Source: Streptomyces griseofuscus (lineage in GTDB: Bacteria > Actinomycetota > Actinomycetes > Streptomycetales > Streptomycetaceae). From it: a stretch of 64,000 nucleotides of DNA. The position numbers and the translations under genes are program-made. Under the pieces are notes generated by a model. It was not told the origin of the DNA and searched no databases. It saw nothing but the letters and a program-made list of their open reading frames with translations. The DNA lies in contig NZ_CP051006.1 in assembly GCF_014673495.1 (NCBI RefSeq), forward strand, positions 1,054,001-1,118,000, written 5' to 3'. Below, in pieces: positions 43,859 through 52,636 of this stretch (positions within the stretch are counted from its first letter, which is position 1; each line of letters begins with the position of its first letter).

Positions 43859-45669
43859 CCCAGACCCTGCACAGCAGATTCATCGAACAGGCCGGGAAGA
43901 CCCCGGACGCCATCGCGGTCCACTCCGACGCCGGAGCGCTGACCTACGGCGAACTGGACGAGCGGTCCCGGGAGTTGGCCCAGCGGCTGGTCGCCGAGGG
44001 CGCGGGACCCGGGGTCCCGGTCGGCGTCTGCGTCGAGCGCTCGCCCGGCCTGCTCGTCGCCATCCTGGCCGTCCTGCGCGCCGGCTCCTGCTATGTGCCG
44101 CTGGACCCGAGGTACCCGGCCGAGCGGCTGGAGTTCATGGTCCGGGACAGCGGCACGAGCCTGCTGCTGACCACGCCCGCGTCCCGGGAGAACTGCCCGG
44201 CGGGCCCGACCCTGGTGGTGCTGGACGGGGCCGTGACGACCGAGCCCGGGGAGCGGCCCGTACCGGTCGTACCCGCCGACACCGCCTACGTGATCTACAC
44301 CTCGGGCTCCACGGGAACGCCCAAGGGGGTGCCGATCCGGCACAGCGGCTGCGCGGCCATGCTGTCCGCCTGGGACCAGGTCCTCGGCGAGCGCGACCTC
44401 GGCGGGGTCTGCGCGGCAAGCTCGATCTGCTTCGACATGTCCGTGATGGAGATCTTCCCCGCGCTGAGCCGGGGCGGCGCCCTCGTGCTCGTGGAGAGCA
44501 CCGTCCATCTGCCCGAGAGCCCGCACGCCGACAAGGTCACCCTGCTGCACGCCATCCCGTCGGTGACGAACGCACTCCTGGACGCCGGCGGGCTGCCCCC
44601 GAACCTGCGCACGGTCGTGTTCGGCGGCGAGCCCCTGCGGCGCAAGCTGGTGGACCGGGTGTACGCGGAGACCGGCGCGGAGGTCTTCAACGCCTACGGC
44701 CCCACCGAGGGCACCGTCTTCTGCACGCTCGGCCCGGTGCCGAGGGACGGGACCGGCGAGCCCACGATCGGCGCGGCGGCGGCCGGTGCCCGGCTCCATG
44801 TGCTGGACGCGGACCGCAGGCCGGTGCCGGACGGTACCCCCGGTGAGCTGTACCTCGGCGGCCCTGGCGTCGCCCACGGCTATCTCAACCGGCCCGAGAC
44901 CACAGCCGAACGGTTCGTGCCCGACCCGTTCCTGGACGGCGGGCGCCTGTACCGCACCGGTGACGTCGTCGTCCGCACCGACAGCGGGGAACTGGAGTTC
45001 GTCGGCCGTACCGACAACCAGGTCAAGGTGCGCGGCCATCGCATCGAGCTGGAGGAGGTCGAGTCGCGGCTGACCGGCTGCCCCGAGGTCCGCGAGGCCG
45101 CGGCCGTCGTACACGGGCGCAGGCTCGTCGGCTACGTCGTGACCGAGGGCGGGCCCCGGGGCGGCGCCCGGCTGGACGCCGAGCTCCAGGCCACCATCAC
45201 CGGCAAACTGGCCGCCGAACTGCCCGAGTACATGGTGCCGGGGGCGATCGTGGTCCTGGACGAACTGCCGCTGACGCCGGGCGGGAAGCTCGACCGCGCC
45301 GCGCTGCCCGAGCCACCGGCCGCCGACAGCGGACCCGTGACGGCCGCCGGCACGCCGACCGAGGTGGCGCTCTCCGAGATCTGGGGCCAGTTGCTGGGCC
45401 TGGAACCGGCGGGCATCGACGTCCGGGCCGCCTTCTACGACCTCGGCGGCGACTCGCTCCTGCTGGTGCGGCTGGCCCGGCTGATGACCCGGCGCTTCGA
45501 CCGCCGCGTCCGGGTGCCCGATCTCTTCCGCTTCCGTGACATCCACTCGCTGGGCCGCTGGCTCGACGAGGACGGCGACGCCACCCCCGAGGTGGTCGAG
45601 TCGGCCCGCCGGCGCGCCGCCGTACGCCGTGCCGCGCTGCGCGGCCGCGCCTCCTCCACCGGTAACTGA
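43855..45669 (+). CDS. NRPS adenylation-PCP didomain protein
   Basis: A 604-aa protein. The adenylation domain ~20-505 has LTYGELDERS (A2-like), YTSGSTGTPKG (A3), CFDMSVMEIF (A4), NAYGPTEGT (A5), YRTGDVVVR (A7), FVGRTDNQVKVRGHRIELEEVE (A8) and LTPGGKLDR (A10, Lys478). The PCP ~520-595 has LGGDSLLLV (Ser534). A hand alignment to GrsA gives specificity residues D-M-M-H-V-G-A-V-F-K, which match no code I know, so the amino acid is not predicted. It lacks its own C domain and should pair with the C-terminal C domain of the preceding PKS. It starts GTG inside that gene's stop. No thioesterase or reductase follows. Confidence 0.93.
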   Translation: MTQTLHSRFIEQAGKTPDAIAVHSDAGALTYGELDERSRELAQRLVAEGAGPGVPVGVCVERSPGLLVAILAVLRAGSCYVPLDPRYPAERLEFMVRDSGTSLLLTTPASRENCPAGPTLVVLDGAVTTEPGERPVPVVPADTAYVIYTSGSTGTPKGVPIRHSGCAAMLSAWDQVLGERDLGGVCAASSICFDMSVMEIFPALSRGGALVLVESTVHLPESPHADKVTLLHAIPSVTNALLDAGGLPPNLRTVVFGGEPLRRKLVDRVYAETGAEVFNAYGPTEGTVFCTLGPVPRDGTGEPTIGAAAAGARLHVLDADRRPVPDGTPGELYLGGPGVAHGYLNRPETTAERFVPDPFLDGGRLYRTGDVVVRTDSGELEFVGRTDNQVKVRGHRIELEEVESRLTGCPEVREAAAVVHGRRLVGYVVTEGGPRGGARLDAELQATITGKLAAELPEYMVPGAIVVLDELPLTPGGKLDRAALPEPPAADSGPVTAAGTPTEVALSEIWGQLLGLEPAGIDVRAAFYDLGGDSLLLVRLARLMTRRFDRRVRVPDLFRFRDIHSLGRWLDEDGDATPEVVESARRRAAVRRAALRGRASSTGN

Positions 45670-45703
45670 GCGTTCCCCCAACCCACTTGAGCAGGAGCCC
45701 TTC

Positions 45704-47491
45704 ATGTCCGAAAGTCCCGAGCAGGACTACGACCCGGGCGACGTGGCCGTCATCGGCATCTCGTGCAAGGCGCCCGGTGCCCGCACCAAGGAACAGTTCT
45801 GGGACAACCTCGTGCACGGCAGGGAGTCCGTGCGGTTCCTGGAGAAGGACGAGATCAAGGTCGACGAGACCCTGATCAACAACCCGTACTACGTGCGGGC
45901 CTGCGGCACGCTCGACGGGTACGACGCGTTCGATCCGTCGGTGTTCGGCATCAGCGACCGGATGGCGGCCGCGATGACCCCGGAGAACCGGCTGTTCGTG
46001 GAGAGCGCCTGGGAGGCGCTGGAGGACGGCGGTTACGACCCCGACCGGGTGCCCGGCGAGATGGGCATCTACGGCGCCAACAACCCTCAGACGGCGGCCC
46101 TTTACGGCACTCCACCGGACCGGGTGTCGGTCGGTCCCGAGGCGATCGAGCACGGTCTGGCGTGGTCGCCGGACACCATGACGTCCAACGCGCTGTACTA
46201 CATCGGGCTGACCGGCGAGGCCGTCACCGTCACCACCGCGTGCGCCGGATTCCACTACGCGGTGCATCTGGCCTGCCAGTCACTGCTGTTGGGGCAGACC
46301 GACATGGCGATCGCGGGCGGCGCGATGGTCCGGCTGCCGCACCCGCGCGGCCATCTGTGGGAGGAGGGCCGGATCCTGTCCCGGGACGGCCACTGCCGCC
46401 CGTTCGACGCGGCCGGCACCGGCGCCGCGCTGTCCAGCGGTGTCGTCACCATGCTGCTCAAGCCGCTCGCCCAGGCCGTCGCCGACCGGGACCACGTCTA
46501 CGCCGTGGTCAAGGGCTCGGCCATCAACAACAACGGGGTCAGCGCGATGGCCTACGGGCTGGCGCAGCCCGAGCGGCTGAGCGCGTGCATCGCGGCCGCC
46601 ATGCAGGTCGGCGGTGTCACCCCGGACACGGTGTCCATGTACGAGGCCAACGGGCTCGGGCTGCCGATCACCGACCAGCTCGAAGTGCACGCCGTGAACA
46701 TGGCGTTCGGCAAGCAGACCGGCACCTGCTCGATCGGCGGGGTCAAGGGCAACGTCGGACACGGCGGGGTGGTGGCCGGCGGCTTCGGCGCCATGAAGGC
46801 CACGATGGCGCTGTACCACCGGACGCTGGCGCCGACGATCAACCTTACCGAGGCCGACCCGGAGATCGACTTTCCCAGCACCCCGTTCGTGCCCCAACTG
46901 GAGTCCGCGGACTGGGAGCCGGAGGCCGGTATCAGGCGCGCCGGGATCACCGCGATCGGTGGCGGCGGCTACAACGGGCACCTGGTGCTCGAAGAGGCGC
47001 CGGCGCTCGCCGAGCGCGCCCCCGAGGCCGTCGGCAGGCCGCGTCTGGCCACCCTGTCCGCCCTGGACGACGACTCGCTCGCCCGGCAGCGCGCCCGGCT
47101 GCGGGACCGGCTGCTGGCCGACCCCGGACTGCGGCTCGACGATGTGTGCTTCAGCCTCAATCTGGGCCGCCGGACGATGGACCGCCGGTGGGCGGCCGTG
47201 GTCCGCAGCCGCGAGGAGCTGATCGAGGCGCTGTCCGCGGACTCCGCCGGCGGTCCGGCCGTCACGACCGCCGCCGCGCCGCGGGTGGACGCCGACGGCC
47301 TCCCGCAGGGCGACCAGGGGATCGTGCCGGCCGCGCCGGACGACGACCGGGCGCTGTCCGCGCTCGCCGCCGCCTGGGTGAACGGCCGGCGGGTGGACTT
47401 CCGTCCGCTGCACAAGGGGGAGGCGAGCCACCGCGTGCCGCTGCCCACCTACCCGTTCCGGCCGCGCCGGTTCTGGCGCACCGAATGGTGA
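45704..47491 (+). CDS. Free-standing ketosynthase with Asn in place of the first catalytic His
   Basis: A 595-aa KS protein. Cys180 is present (TTACAGFH), and so are Lys348 and His353 (GVKGNVGHGG). The HGTGT motif reads YEANGLGLPITDQLE, so Asn316 replaces the first His. The residues after ~450 are a KS-to-AT-type linker and a post-AT tail (LPTYPFRPRRFWRTEW) with no AT between them, so the gene looks descended from a module that lost its AT. Loss of the HGTGT His usually abolishes decarboxylative condensation; such enzymes translocate chains or do other acyl chemistry. A role in chain release or cyclisation is my inference. Start ATG 45704; GCAGGAGCCCTTC precedes it. Confidence 0.9.
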   Translation: MSESPEQDYDPGDVAVIGISCKAPGARTKEQFWDNLVHGRESVRFLEKDEIKVDETLINNPYYVRACGTLDGYDAFDPSVFGISDRMAAAMTPENRLFVESAWEALEDGGYDPDRVPGEMGIYGANNPQTAALYGTPPDRVSVGPEAIEHGLAWSPDTMTSNALYYIGLTGEAVTVTTACAGFHYAVHLACQSLLLGQTDMAIAGGAMVRLPHPRGHLWEEGRILSRDGHCRPFDAAGTGAALSSGVVTMLLKPLAQAVADRDHVYAVVKGSAINNNGVSAMAYGLAQPERLSACIAAAMQVGGVTPDTVSMYEANGLGLPITDQLEVHAVNMAFGKQTGTCSIGGVKGNVGHGGVVAGGFGAMKATMALYHRTLAPTINLTEADPEIDFPSTPFVPQLESADWEPEAGIRRAGITAIGGGGYNGHLVLEEAPALAERAPEAVGRPRLATLSALDDDSLARQRARLRDRLLADPGLRLDDVCFSLNLGRRTMDRRWAAVVRSREELIEALSADSAGGPAVTTAAAPRVDADGLPQGDQGIVPAAPDDDRALSALAAAWVNGRRVDFRPLHKGEASHRVPLPTYPFRPRRFWRTEW

Positions 47492-48732
47492 GGGCGGGCG
47501 CGCCGGCGCCGGCCACCGTGGACCTGGGCGACCCGGACACCTTCGCGGACCATGACCTCGACGGGTTCTGGCGCACCCTGCGGGACACCGCGCCGGTGTA
47601 CTGGAACCCGCCGGTCGGCGGCCGCCGCGGATTCTGGGTGCTGTCCCGGTACGACGACATCCTGGCCGCCTACCGGGACGATCTGAATCTCACCTCCGAG
47701 CGCGGCAATGTACTGGTCACGCTGCTGGGCGGGGGTGACGCCGGGGCAGGGCGGATGCTGGCCGTCACCGACGGGCACCGCCATCACGAGCTGCGCAAGA
47801 TCCTCCAGCGGGTGCTCTCGCCGAGGGTGCTCAGCGAGGTCGCGGCGGCGGTGCGGGCCAACACCCGGCGGCTGATCCGCGAGGCGGTCGAGGCGGGCGG
47901 CTGCGACTTCGCCGCGGAGATCGCGAGCCGTATCCCGATGACCACGATCTCCAATCTGCTCGGCGTGCCCGAGCAGGACCGGGACTATCTGCTCGCCCAG
48001 ACCAAGGCCGCGCTGTCGGCCGACACCGAGGACATCGACGAGACCGACTCCGAGATGGCCCGCAACGAGATCCTGCTGTACTTCATGGACATGGTCGAGG
48101 AGCGGCGTGCGGCGCCGGGCGACGATGTGATCAGCATGCTGGTCGCGAGCTCCATCGACGGGGTGCCGCTGTCCGACGAGGACATCGTGCTCAACTGCTA
48201 CAGCCTGATCATCGGCGGCGACGAGACCAGCCGGCTGACGATGATCGACGGTGTGCACAACCTCGCGGCGAGGCCCGAGCAGTGGCGGCGGCTCAAGGAC
48301 GGCGAGGTCGCGATCGACACCGCCGTGGACGAGGTGCTGCGCTGGGCCTCCCCGACCATGCACTTCGGGCGCACCGTGGTCCGCGAGACGGAGATGCACG
48401 GCGTACGGCTGGGTCCCGGCGAGATCGTCACGCTCTGGCACGCCTCCGGCAACCGGGACGAGCGTGTCTTCGAGCGGCCCGGGGAGTTCGACCTCGGCCG
48501 CGCCCCCAACAAGCATCTGGCCTTCGGCTACGGCCCGCACTTCTGCCTCGGCTCCTATCTGGCCAGGGTGGAGATCGCCGAACTGCTCCTGGCGCTACGG
48601 GACTTCACCACCGGTGTCGAGCAGACCGGCGAGGCGCTGCGCATCCGGTCGAACTTCCTGACCGGGTTCTCCACACTGCCGGTACGGCTGCGGCCCGACC
48701 CCCGCTCGATGAAAGAGGCGGCAACCCAGTGA
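47485..48732 (+). CDS. Cytochrome P450
   Basis: A 415-aa soluble bacterial P450. I-helix GGDETS oxygen-binding motif, K-helix ExxR (DEVLRWASP), and the haem loop FGYGPHFCLG with Cys354 as iron ligand. It probably hydroxylates or otherwise oxidises the cluster product or a carrier-bound intermediate, with ferredoxin and reductase from elsewhere. It overlaps the KS gene; the start could be ATG 47485 or the GTG at 47488 that overlaps the KS stop. No ferredoxin gene is adjacent. Confidence 0.95.
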   Translation: MVRAGAPAPATVDLGDPDTFADHDLDGFWRTLRDTAPVYWNPPVGGRRGFWVLSRYDDILAAYRDDLNLTSERGNVLVTLLGGGDAGAGRMLAVTDGHRHHELRKILQRVLSPRVLSEVAAAVRANTRRLIREAVEAGGCDFAAEIASRIPMTTISNLLGVPEQDRDYLLAQTKAALSADTEDIDETDSEMARNEILLYFMDMVEERRAAPGDDVISMLVASSIDGVPLSDEDIVLNCYSLIIGGDETSRLTMIDGVHNLAARPEQWRRLKDGEVAIDTAVDEVLRWASPTMHFGRTVVRETEMHGVRLGPGEIVTLWHASGNRDERVFERPGEFDLGRAPNKHLAFGYGPHFCLGSYLARVEIAELLLALRDFTTGVEQTGEALRIRSNFLTGFSTLPVRLRPDPRSMKEAATQ

Positions 48733-49424
48733 ACATCTACCTTTCGGGACAAGGGGCGTTCGCGGTCCAGGTCGCGGAGGCCCTGGGCGAGGAAGGCCAC
48801 CGGATCGCGGGCGTGGCCGCCCCCCGGCTGCGCAAAGGGCACTCCGACGAGGGCAACGCGCTGTCCTGGGACCGGCTGCGCGCGTGGGCGTACCCGAGGA
48901 GCGTGCCCTGGACGGACTCGGCCGAACTGCGCGCGATGCATGTCCCCGACGGGGTCGACCTCATCGTCGCCGCCCACTCACACGCCTTCATCGGCCGCGC
49001 GACCCGCGCTCGCGCCGCCGTCGCGGCCATCGGCTACCACCCCAGCCTGCTGCCGCTGCATCGCGGCCGGGACGCGATCCGGTGGACGATCCGCGACGGC
49101 GACAAGGTGACCGGCGGCAGCGTCTACCACCTCACCGAACGCACCGACGGCGGCCCCATCGCCGCCCAGGAACACCTGTTCGTACCCCCCGGCTCGACCC
49201 CGGAGACGCTGTGGCGCGAACACCTCGCGCCCCTCGGTGTGCGCCTCCTGGTCCGCGTGGTCACCGACCTCGCCAAGGGCCGCCGCGTCGAGGTCCCCCA
49301 GGACGACAAACTGGCCACCTGGGAACCCGCCATGGGCGCACCCCCCCTGTTCAAACCCGAACTGATCGCCCTGCCGGGCTCGGAACTCGTGGACGGCAGC
49401 AGGTGGGCGTTGCACGTGGAGTGA
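48729..49424 (+). CDS. Formyltransferase-fold protein (Fmt/PurN family)
   Basis: A 231-aa protein with the N10-formyltetrahydrofolate-dependent transferase fold: an N-terminal Rossmann part (NIYLSGQGAFAVQVAEAL) and the catalytic loop GYHPSLLPLHRGRDAIRW, then TGGSVYHLTERTDGGPIAAQ. Compared with the Asn-His-Asp triad of Fmt, His104 and Asp140 are present but the Asn position is Gly102. Placed last in the PKS-NRPS operon with a GTGA overlap, it probably formylates an amine of the product. It lacks the C-terminal tRNA-binding domain of Fmt, so a role in initiator-tRNA formylation is unlikely. Confidence 0.82.
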   Translation: MNIYLSGQGAFAVQVAEALGEEGHRIAGVAAPRLRKGHSDEGNALSWDRLRAWAYPRSVPWTDSAELRAMHVPDGVDLIVAAHSHAFIGRATRARAAVAAIGYHPSLLPLHRGRDAIRWTIRDGDKVTGGSVYHLTERTDGGPIAAQEHLFVPPGSTPETLWREHLAPLGVRLLVRVVTDLAKGRRVEVPQDDKLATWEPAMGAPPLFKPELIALPGSELVDGSRWALHVE

Positions 49425-49532
49425 CCGGACGAACCGGCGAAGACCGTGACGGAGAGCGCCGGTTGGGGAGAGCCCGGGCCCTGGCGAGGCCCGGGGCCGT
49501 GGCCATCGACAGAGGAACCGAGTCCCGCCGCG

Positions 49533-49560
49533 GGGGCTGGACTTCGCGCCGTCCAGCCCC
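49533..49560 (+). terminator. Hairpin terminator of the PKS-NRPS operon
   Basis: GGGGCTGGAC pairs with GTCCAGCCCC across an 8-base loop, followed by TGTTCCTCGTT. It is placed between the formyltransferase and the convergent hydrolase gene. Confidence 0.75.
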
Positions 49561-49570
49561 TGTTCCTCGT

Positions 49571-50611
49571 TCAGAGGCGGCCGGCGTCCAGCACCGCCCG
49601 GGCGAAGACGGCCGGCGCCTCCTGCGGGAGGTTGTGGCCGATGCCCGCCACGACCCGGTGCTCGTAGGGGCCGGTGAAGCGGTCGCGGGTGGGGTCGCCG
49701 GGCGCGGTGAAGGGGTCCAGTTCGGGGCTCAGGGTGATGGTGGGGACATGGATCACGGGCCGGGCGGCGAGTTCCTTCTCGTAGCGGTCGTAACGGCGTT
49801 CGCCGTCCGCGAGGCCGAGGCGCCAGCGGTAGTTGTGGATGACGATGGCGGCGTAGTCGGGGTTCTCGAAGGCCGCCGCCGTGCGCCGGAAGGCGGCCTC
49901 GTCGAACTTCCAGCCGGGTGAGACGAGTTGCCACACCAGATGGCACAACTCGTCACGCAGTTCGGGGGTTTCCATGGCCTGGCGGCCGCGCTCGGTGGCG
50001 AAGTAGTACTGGTACCACCAGTTGTGCTCGTCGGCGGGCGCGATGGGTGACTTCTGCGCCTCGACGTTGGTGATGAGGTAGCCGCTGGTGGAGACGAGCG
50101 CGGTGACGCGCTCCGGCCACAGCGCGGCGATGATGTCGGCAGTGCGCGAGCCCCAGTCGAAGCCAGCGAGGACGGCCTCGCGGATCTCCAGCGCGTCCAT
50201 GAGCGCGACGATGTCCAGGGCGACCGCGGACTGCTGGGCGTTGCGGACCGTACGGCCGGAACGGAACCGGGTGCTGCCGTGGCCCCGGAGGTAGGGCACG
50301 ATCACGCGGTACCCCTGCCCGGCGAGGAGCGGGGCGACGTCGACGTAGCTGTGGATGTCGTACGGCCATCCGTGCAGGCAGATGACGACGGGGCCGTGGG
50401 CCGGCCCCGCCTCGGCGTACCCGATGTCGAGCACGCCCGCGTGGACCTGCCTGAGCGCGGGGAAAGTGGTGTGCGTCCCGGGTGCGGGAGCCTCGTCCGC
50501 GCCGCGGGGCCCGGCCTGGGCGGCGTCGGCCGACTGCGCGCCGGTCAGGGAGAGCGCGGCCGCGCCGGTCCCCAGGCCGACGGCCTTCCCGAAGGTACGC
50601 CTGTCGATCAT
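49571..50611 (-). CDS. Tat-exported alpha/beta hydrolase, epoxide-hydrolase-like
   Basis: A 346-aa protein with a twin-arginine signal (DRRTFGKAVGLGTGAAALSL). The alpha/beta fold shows VICLHGWPYDIHSY (oxyanion HGWP), VIVPYLRGHGST, a nucleophile elbow AGFDWGSR with Asp rather than Ser, and a terminal GIGHNLPQEAP. An Asp nucleophile fits epoxide hydrolases and haloalkane dehalogenases. The substrate is unknown. GGAGGGTTTCAC precedes the ATG. It is convergent with the PKS-NRPS operon and could act on its product or be independent. Confidence 0.88.
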   Translation of the reverse strand: MIDRRTFGKAVGLGTGAAALSLTGAQSADAAQAGPRGADEAPAPGTHTTFPALRQVHAGVLDIGYAEAGPAHGPVVICLHGWPYDIHSYVDVAPLLAGQGYRVIVPYLRGHGSTRFRSGRTVRNAQQSAVALDIVALMDALEIREAVLAGFDWGSRTADIIAALWPERVTALVSTSGYLITNVEAQKSPIAPADEHNWWYQYYFATERGRQAMETPELRDELCHLVWQLVSPGWKFDEAAFRRTAAAFENPDYAAIVIHNYRWRLGLADGERRYDRYEKELAARPVIHVPTITLSPELDPFTAPGDPTRDRFTGPYEHRVVAGIGHNLPQEAPAVFARAVLDAGRL

Positions 50612-50729
50612 GTGAAACCCTCCGTCGTCCGCTGCGTGCGGTGCGGTCAGCTCGTGCGCGACGCTACAGGCCGGCCCCCGTCCCCCGAAGGCGGCGCGAA
50701 GGGGGTGACACCTCATCCAGGAGGAACTC

Positions 50730-50744
50730 TTCGCAAAGGTGGCG
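50730..50744. promoter_or_regulatory. RamB-box-like motif upstream of the hydrolase gene
   Basis: TTCGCAAAGGTGGCG resembles the two repeats before aceA (TTCGCAAAGTTGGCAGA). It lies ~120 bp upstream of the hydrolase start and may bring that gene under the same regulator. Confidence 0.35.
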
Positions 50745-50854
50745 CGGCGGGCTTCCGGGCGGCCCCGGCGAACTCGGCGAGAACATCACCACCCGCGCTC
50801 TGGACCTGCTCGGCCGGACCGCACCGCCCGCCGGACCGGGTCCGAGCAGCGCCC

Positions 50855-52261
50855 TCAGCCTTCGGGTTCCATGACGCGGTACGGCACGAACGTGCTGGTG
50901 TCCTGGTCGATGTGCAGCCGGTGGCCGAGCGGCGGGGCGGCGCGCTGAGGGCACGAGAGGCGTTCGCAGACCCGGCAGCCCATGCCGATGGGGGTGGCGG
51001 CGGAGGTGCCCGCGAGGTCGAGGCCGTCGGAGTAGACGAGCCTGTGGGCGTGGCGGATCTCGCAGCCGAGGCCGATGGCGAAGGTCTTGCCCGGTTCGCC
51101 CCAGCCGCCCCGGTGCCGGGCGACGGCCCGCGCGGTCCACAAGTAGCGCTGCCCGTCGGGCATTTCGGCGACCTGGACATGGATGCGGCCGGGCGCGGCG
51201 AACGCCTCGTACACATTCCACAGGGGGCAGGTGCCCCCCGCCCGGGAGAAGTGGAAGCCGGTCGCCGATTGCCGCTTGGACATGTTGCCGGCCCGGTCGA
51301 CCCGGACGAAGGAGAAGGGCACCCCGCGCAGCCGGGGGCGCTGGAGGGTGCTCAGCCGGTGGCAGACGGTCTCGTAGCCGAGGCCGTAGCGGTCGGTGAG
51401 GCGCTCGATGTCGTAGCGCACCTCCTCGGCGGCCGCGTGGAAGGCGCGGTACGGCAGGACGAGCGCCGCCGCGAAGTAGTTGGCGATGCCGATGCGGGCG
51501 AGCGCGTGGGCGGGTGAACCCGGGGTGAAGTCCTCGGCGGCCAACTGGTCGAGTTCGGCTCCGTGTTCGAGCAGGGCGAGCTGGGTGGCCAGGCGGAACG
51601 CGCGCTGGCCGGGGCGCAGCCGGGTGGAGAGGTGGAGGGTGCGGGTCGGGGCGTCGTAGTGGTGGAGGTGGTCGGCCGCCCCGACGGACAGCCGGACGCC
51701 GTGCCGGTCGGCGAGGCGGGCGGTCAGGGCGGGCAGGACCTCGCCGGGGCCGATGCCGATGTCCTCGGCGAGGGCTTCGGCCGCGAGGTCGCTGTCATGG
51801 AGGTAGTTCCGGCGGCGGTAGAAGAAGTCCCGGATCTCCTCGTGGGGTGAGCGGGGCAGTTCGGGGTCGGTGCCTCGGCCGTCCGTGGCCTGCGCGAGGC
51901 GTTCGGCGAGCAGTTGGTTGCGGCGGCCGAGGCCGAGCAGCACCTGAGCGACGGCGGGCATCCGGGCGGCGAGTTCCGCGAGGTCGGCGGCGGACAGGCC
52001 GGCCTCGGCGAGTTCCCCGGCCAGGGCCTCGCGCAGGTCGGCGATCAGGCGCGTGGTGTCGCGCTCGGAGAAGAAGCCCGGATCGACGCCGAACGTCTCG
52101 GTCAGCCGGAGCAGGACCGGGACGGTGAGCGGCCGGGAGTCGTGCTCCATCTGGTTGAGGTAGCTCGGCGAGATGGCGAGCACGCGGGCCATCTCGGCCT
52201 GGCTGAGGCGCCGTTCCTCGCGCAGGCGCCGCAGCCGCGCGCCCGCGTAGGTCTTGCCCAT
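50855..52261 (-). CDS. RamB-like short-chain acyl-CoA regulator (XRE + IrrE-type)
   Basis: A 468-aa regulator. Residues ~8-65 are an XRE helix-turn-helix (LRRLREERRLSQAEMARVLAIS, YLNQMEHDSRPLTV). The middle has a degenerate IrrE/ImmA-type domain (TRLRPGQRAFRLATQLALLEHG, lacking a clear HExxH). The C-terminal region has conserved Cys (GGTCPLWNVYEAF, GCRVCERLSCPQR) typical of RamB, which senses acetyl/acyl-CoA status and represses glyoxylate genes. It is divergent from aceA, whose promoter region contains a pair of similar repeats. Expected target: the aceA-aceB operon and itself. Confidence 0.9.
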   Translation of the reverse strand: MGKTYAGARLRRLREERRLSQAEMARVLAISPSYLNQMEHDSRPLTVPVLLRLTETFGVDPGFFSERDTTRLIADLREALAGELAEAGLSAADLAELAARMPAVAQVLLGLGRRNQLLAERLAQATDGRGTDPELPRSPHEEIRDFFYRRRNYLHDSDLAAEALAEDIGIGPGEVLPALTARLADRHGVRLSVGAADHLHHYDAPTRTLHLSTRLRPGQRAFRLATQLALLEHGAELDQLAAEDFTPGSPAHALARIGIANYFAAALVLPYRAFHAAAEEVRYDIERLTDRYGLGYETVCHRLSTLQRPRLRGVPFSFVRVDRAGNMSKRQSATGFHFSRAGGTCPLWNVYEAFAAPGRIHVQVAEMPDGQRYLWTARAVARHRGGWGEPGKTFAIGLGCEIRHAHRLVYSDGLDLAGTSAATPIGMGCRVCERLSCPQRAAPPLGHRLHIDQDTSTFVPYRVMEPEG

Positions 52262-52326
52262 CCCCGGGTCCTTCCTCTTCCTTCCGGCTTCCGGTCAGCG
52301 TAGGTGATGAACACCCCGGTGGGGCC

Positions 52327-52375
52327 TTCGCAAAGTTGGCAGATGACGGCCGGAAGATTCGCAGAAGTTGGCAGA
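52327..52375. promoter_or_regulatory. Paired operator-like repeats between the RamB-like gene and aceA
   Basis: TTCGCAAAGTTGGCAGA (52327-52343) and TTCGCAGAAGTTGGCAGA (52358-52375) are direct repeats ~31-32 bp apart, three helical turns. Their position in the 375-bp divergent gap suggests the binding sites of the RamB-like regulator. Inference from position and similarity to TTTGCAAA-type RamB boxes. Confidence 0.6.
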
Positions 52376-52636
52376 CGTCCACCATTGATGGCACTCAGTG
52401 CCACTGCCAGAGTGTGACTACGGCCCGCCGGACACCGGCGGCCACCGCTCGCGGCGGGGGCCCGAATCAGGCCCTGACATCGGTTTTTCCGGCGCGGGTG
52501 GGGTCGTCACCGGCAGCACTGCTCAGCTCCGTCCCCCAGGTGCCGGCGGGCCGTACCTCAACTTTTCGACACGTAGTGCCACACCCGTTCGCCCGAGCGG
52601 GGGTGTTGGCAGCCAGTACAGACCGAGGAGACAGTC

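Noticed and set aside
48729..49424. Housekeeping methionyl-tRNA formyltransferase
   Set aside because: Lacks the C-terminal domain, has Gly for the catalytic Asn and sits in a biosynthetic operon.
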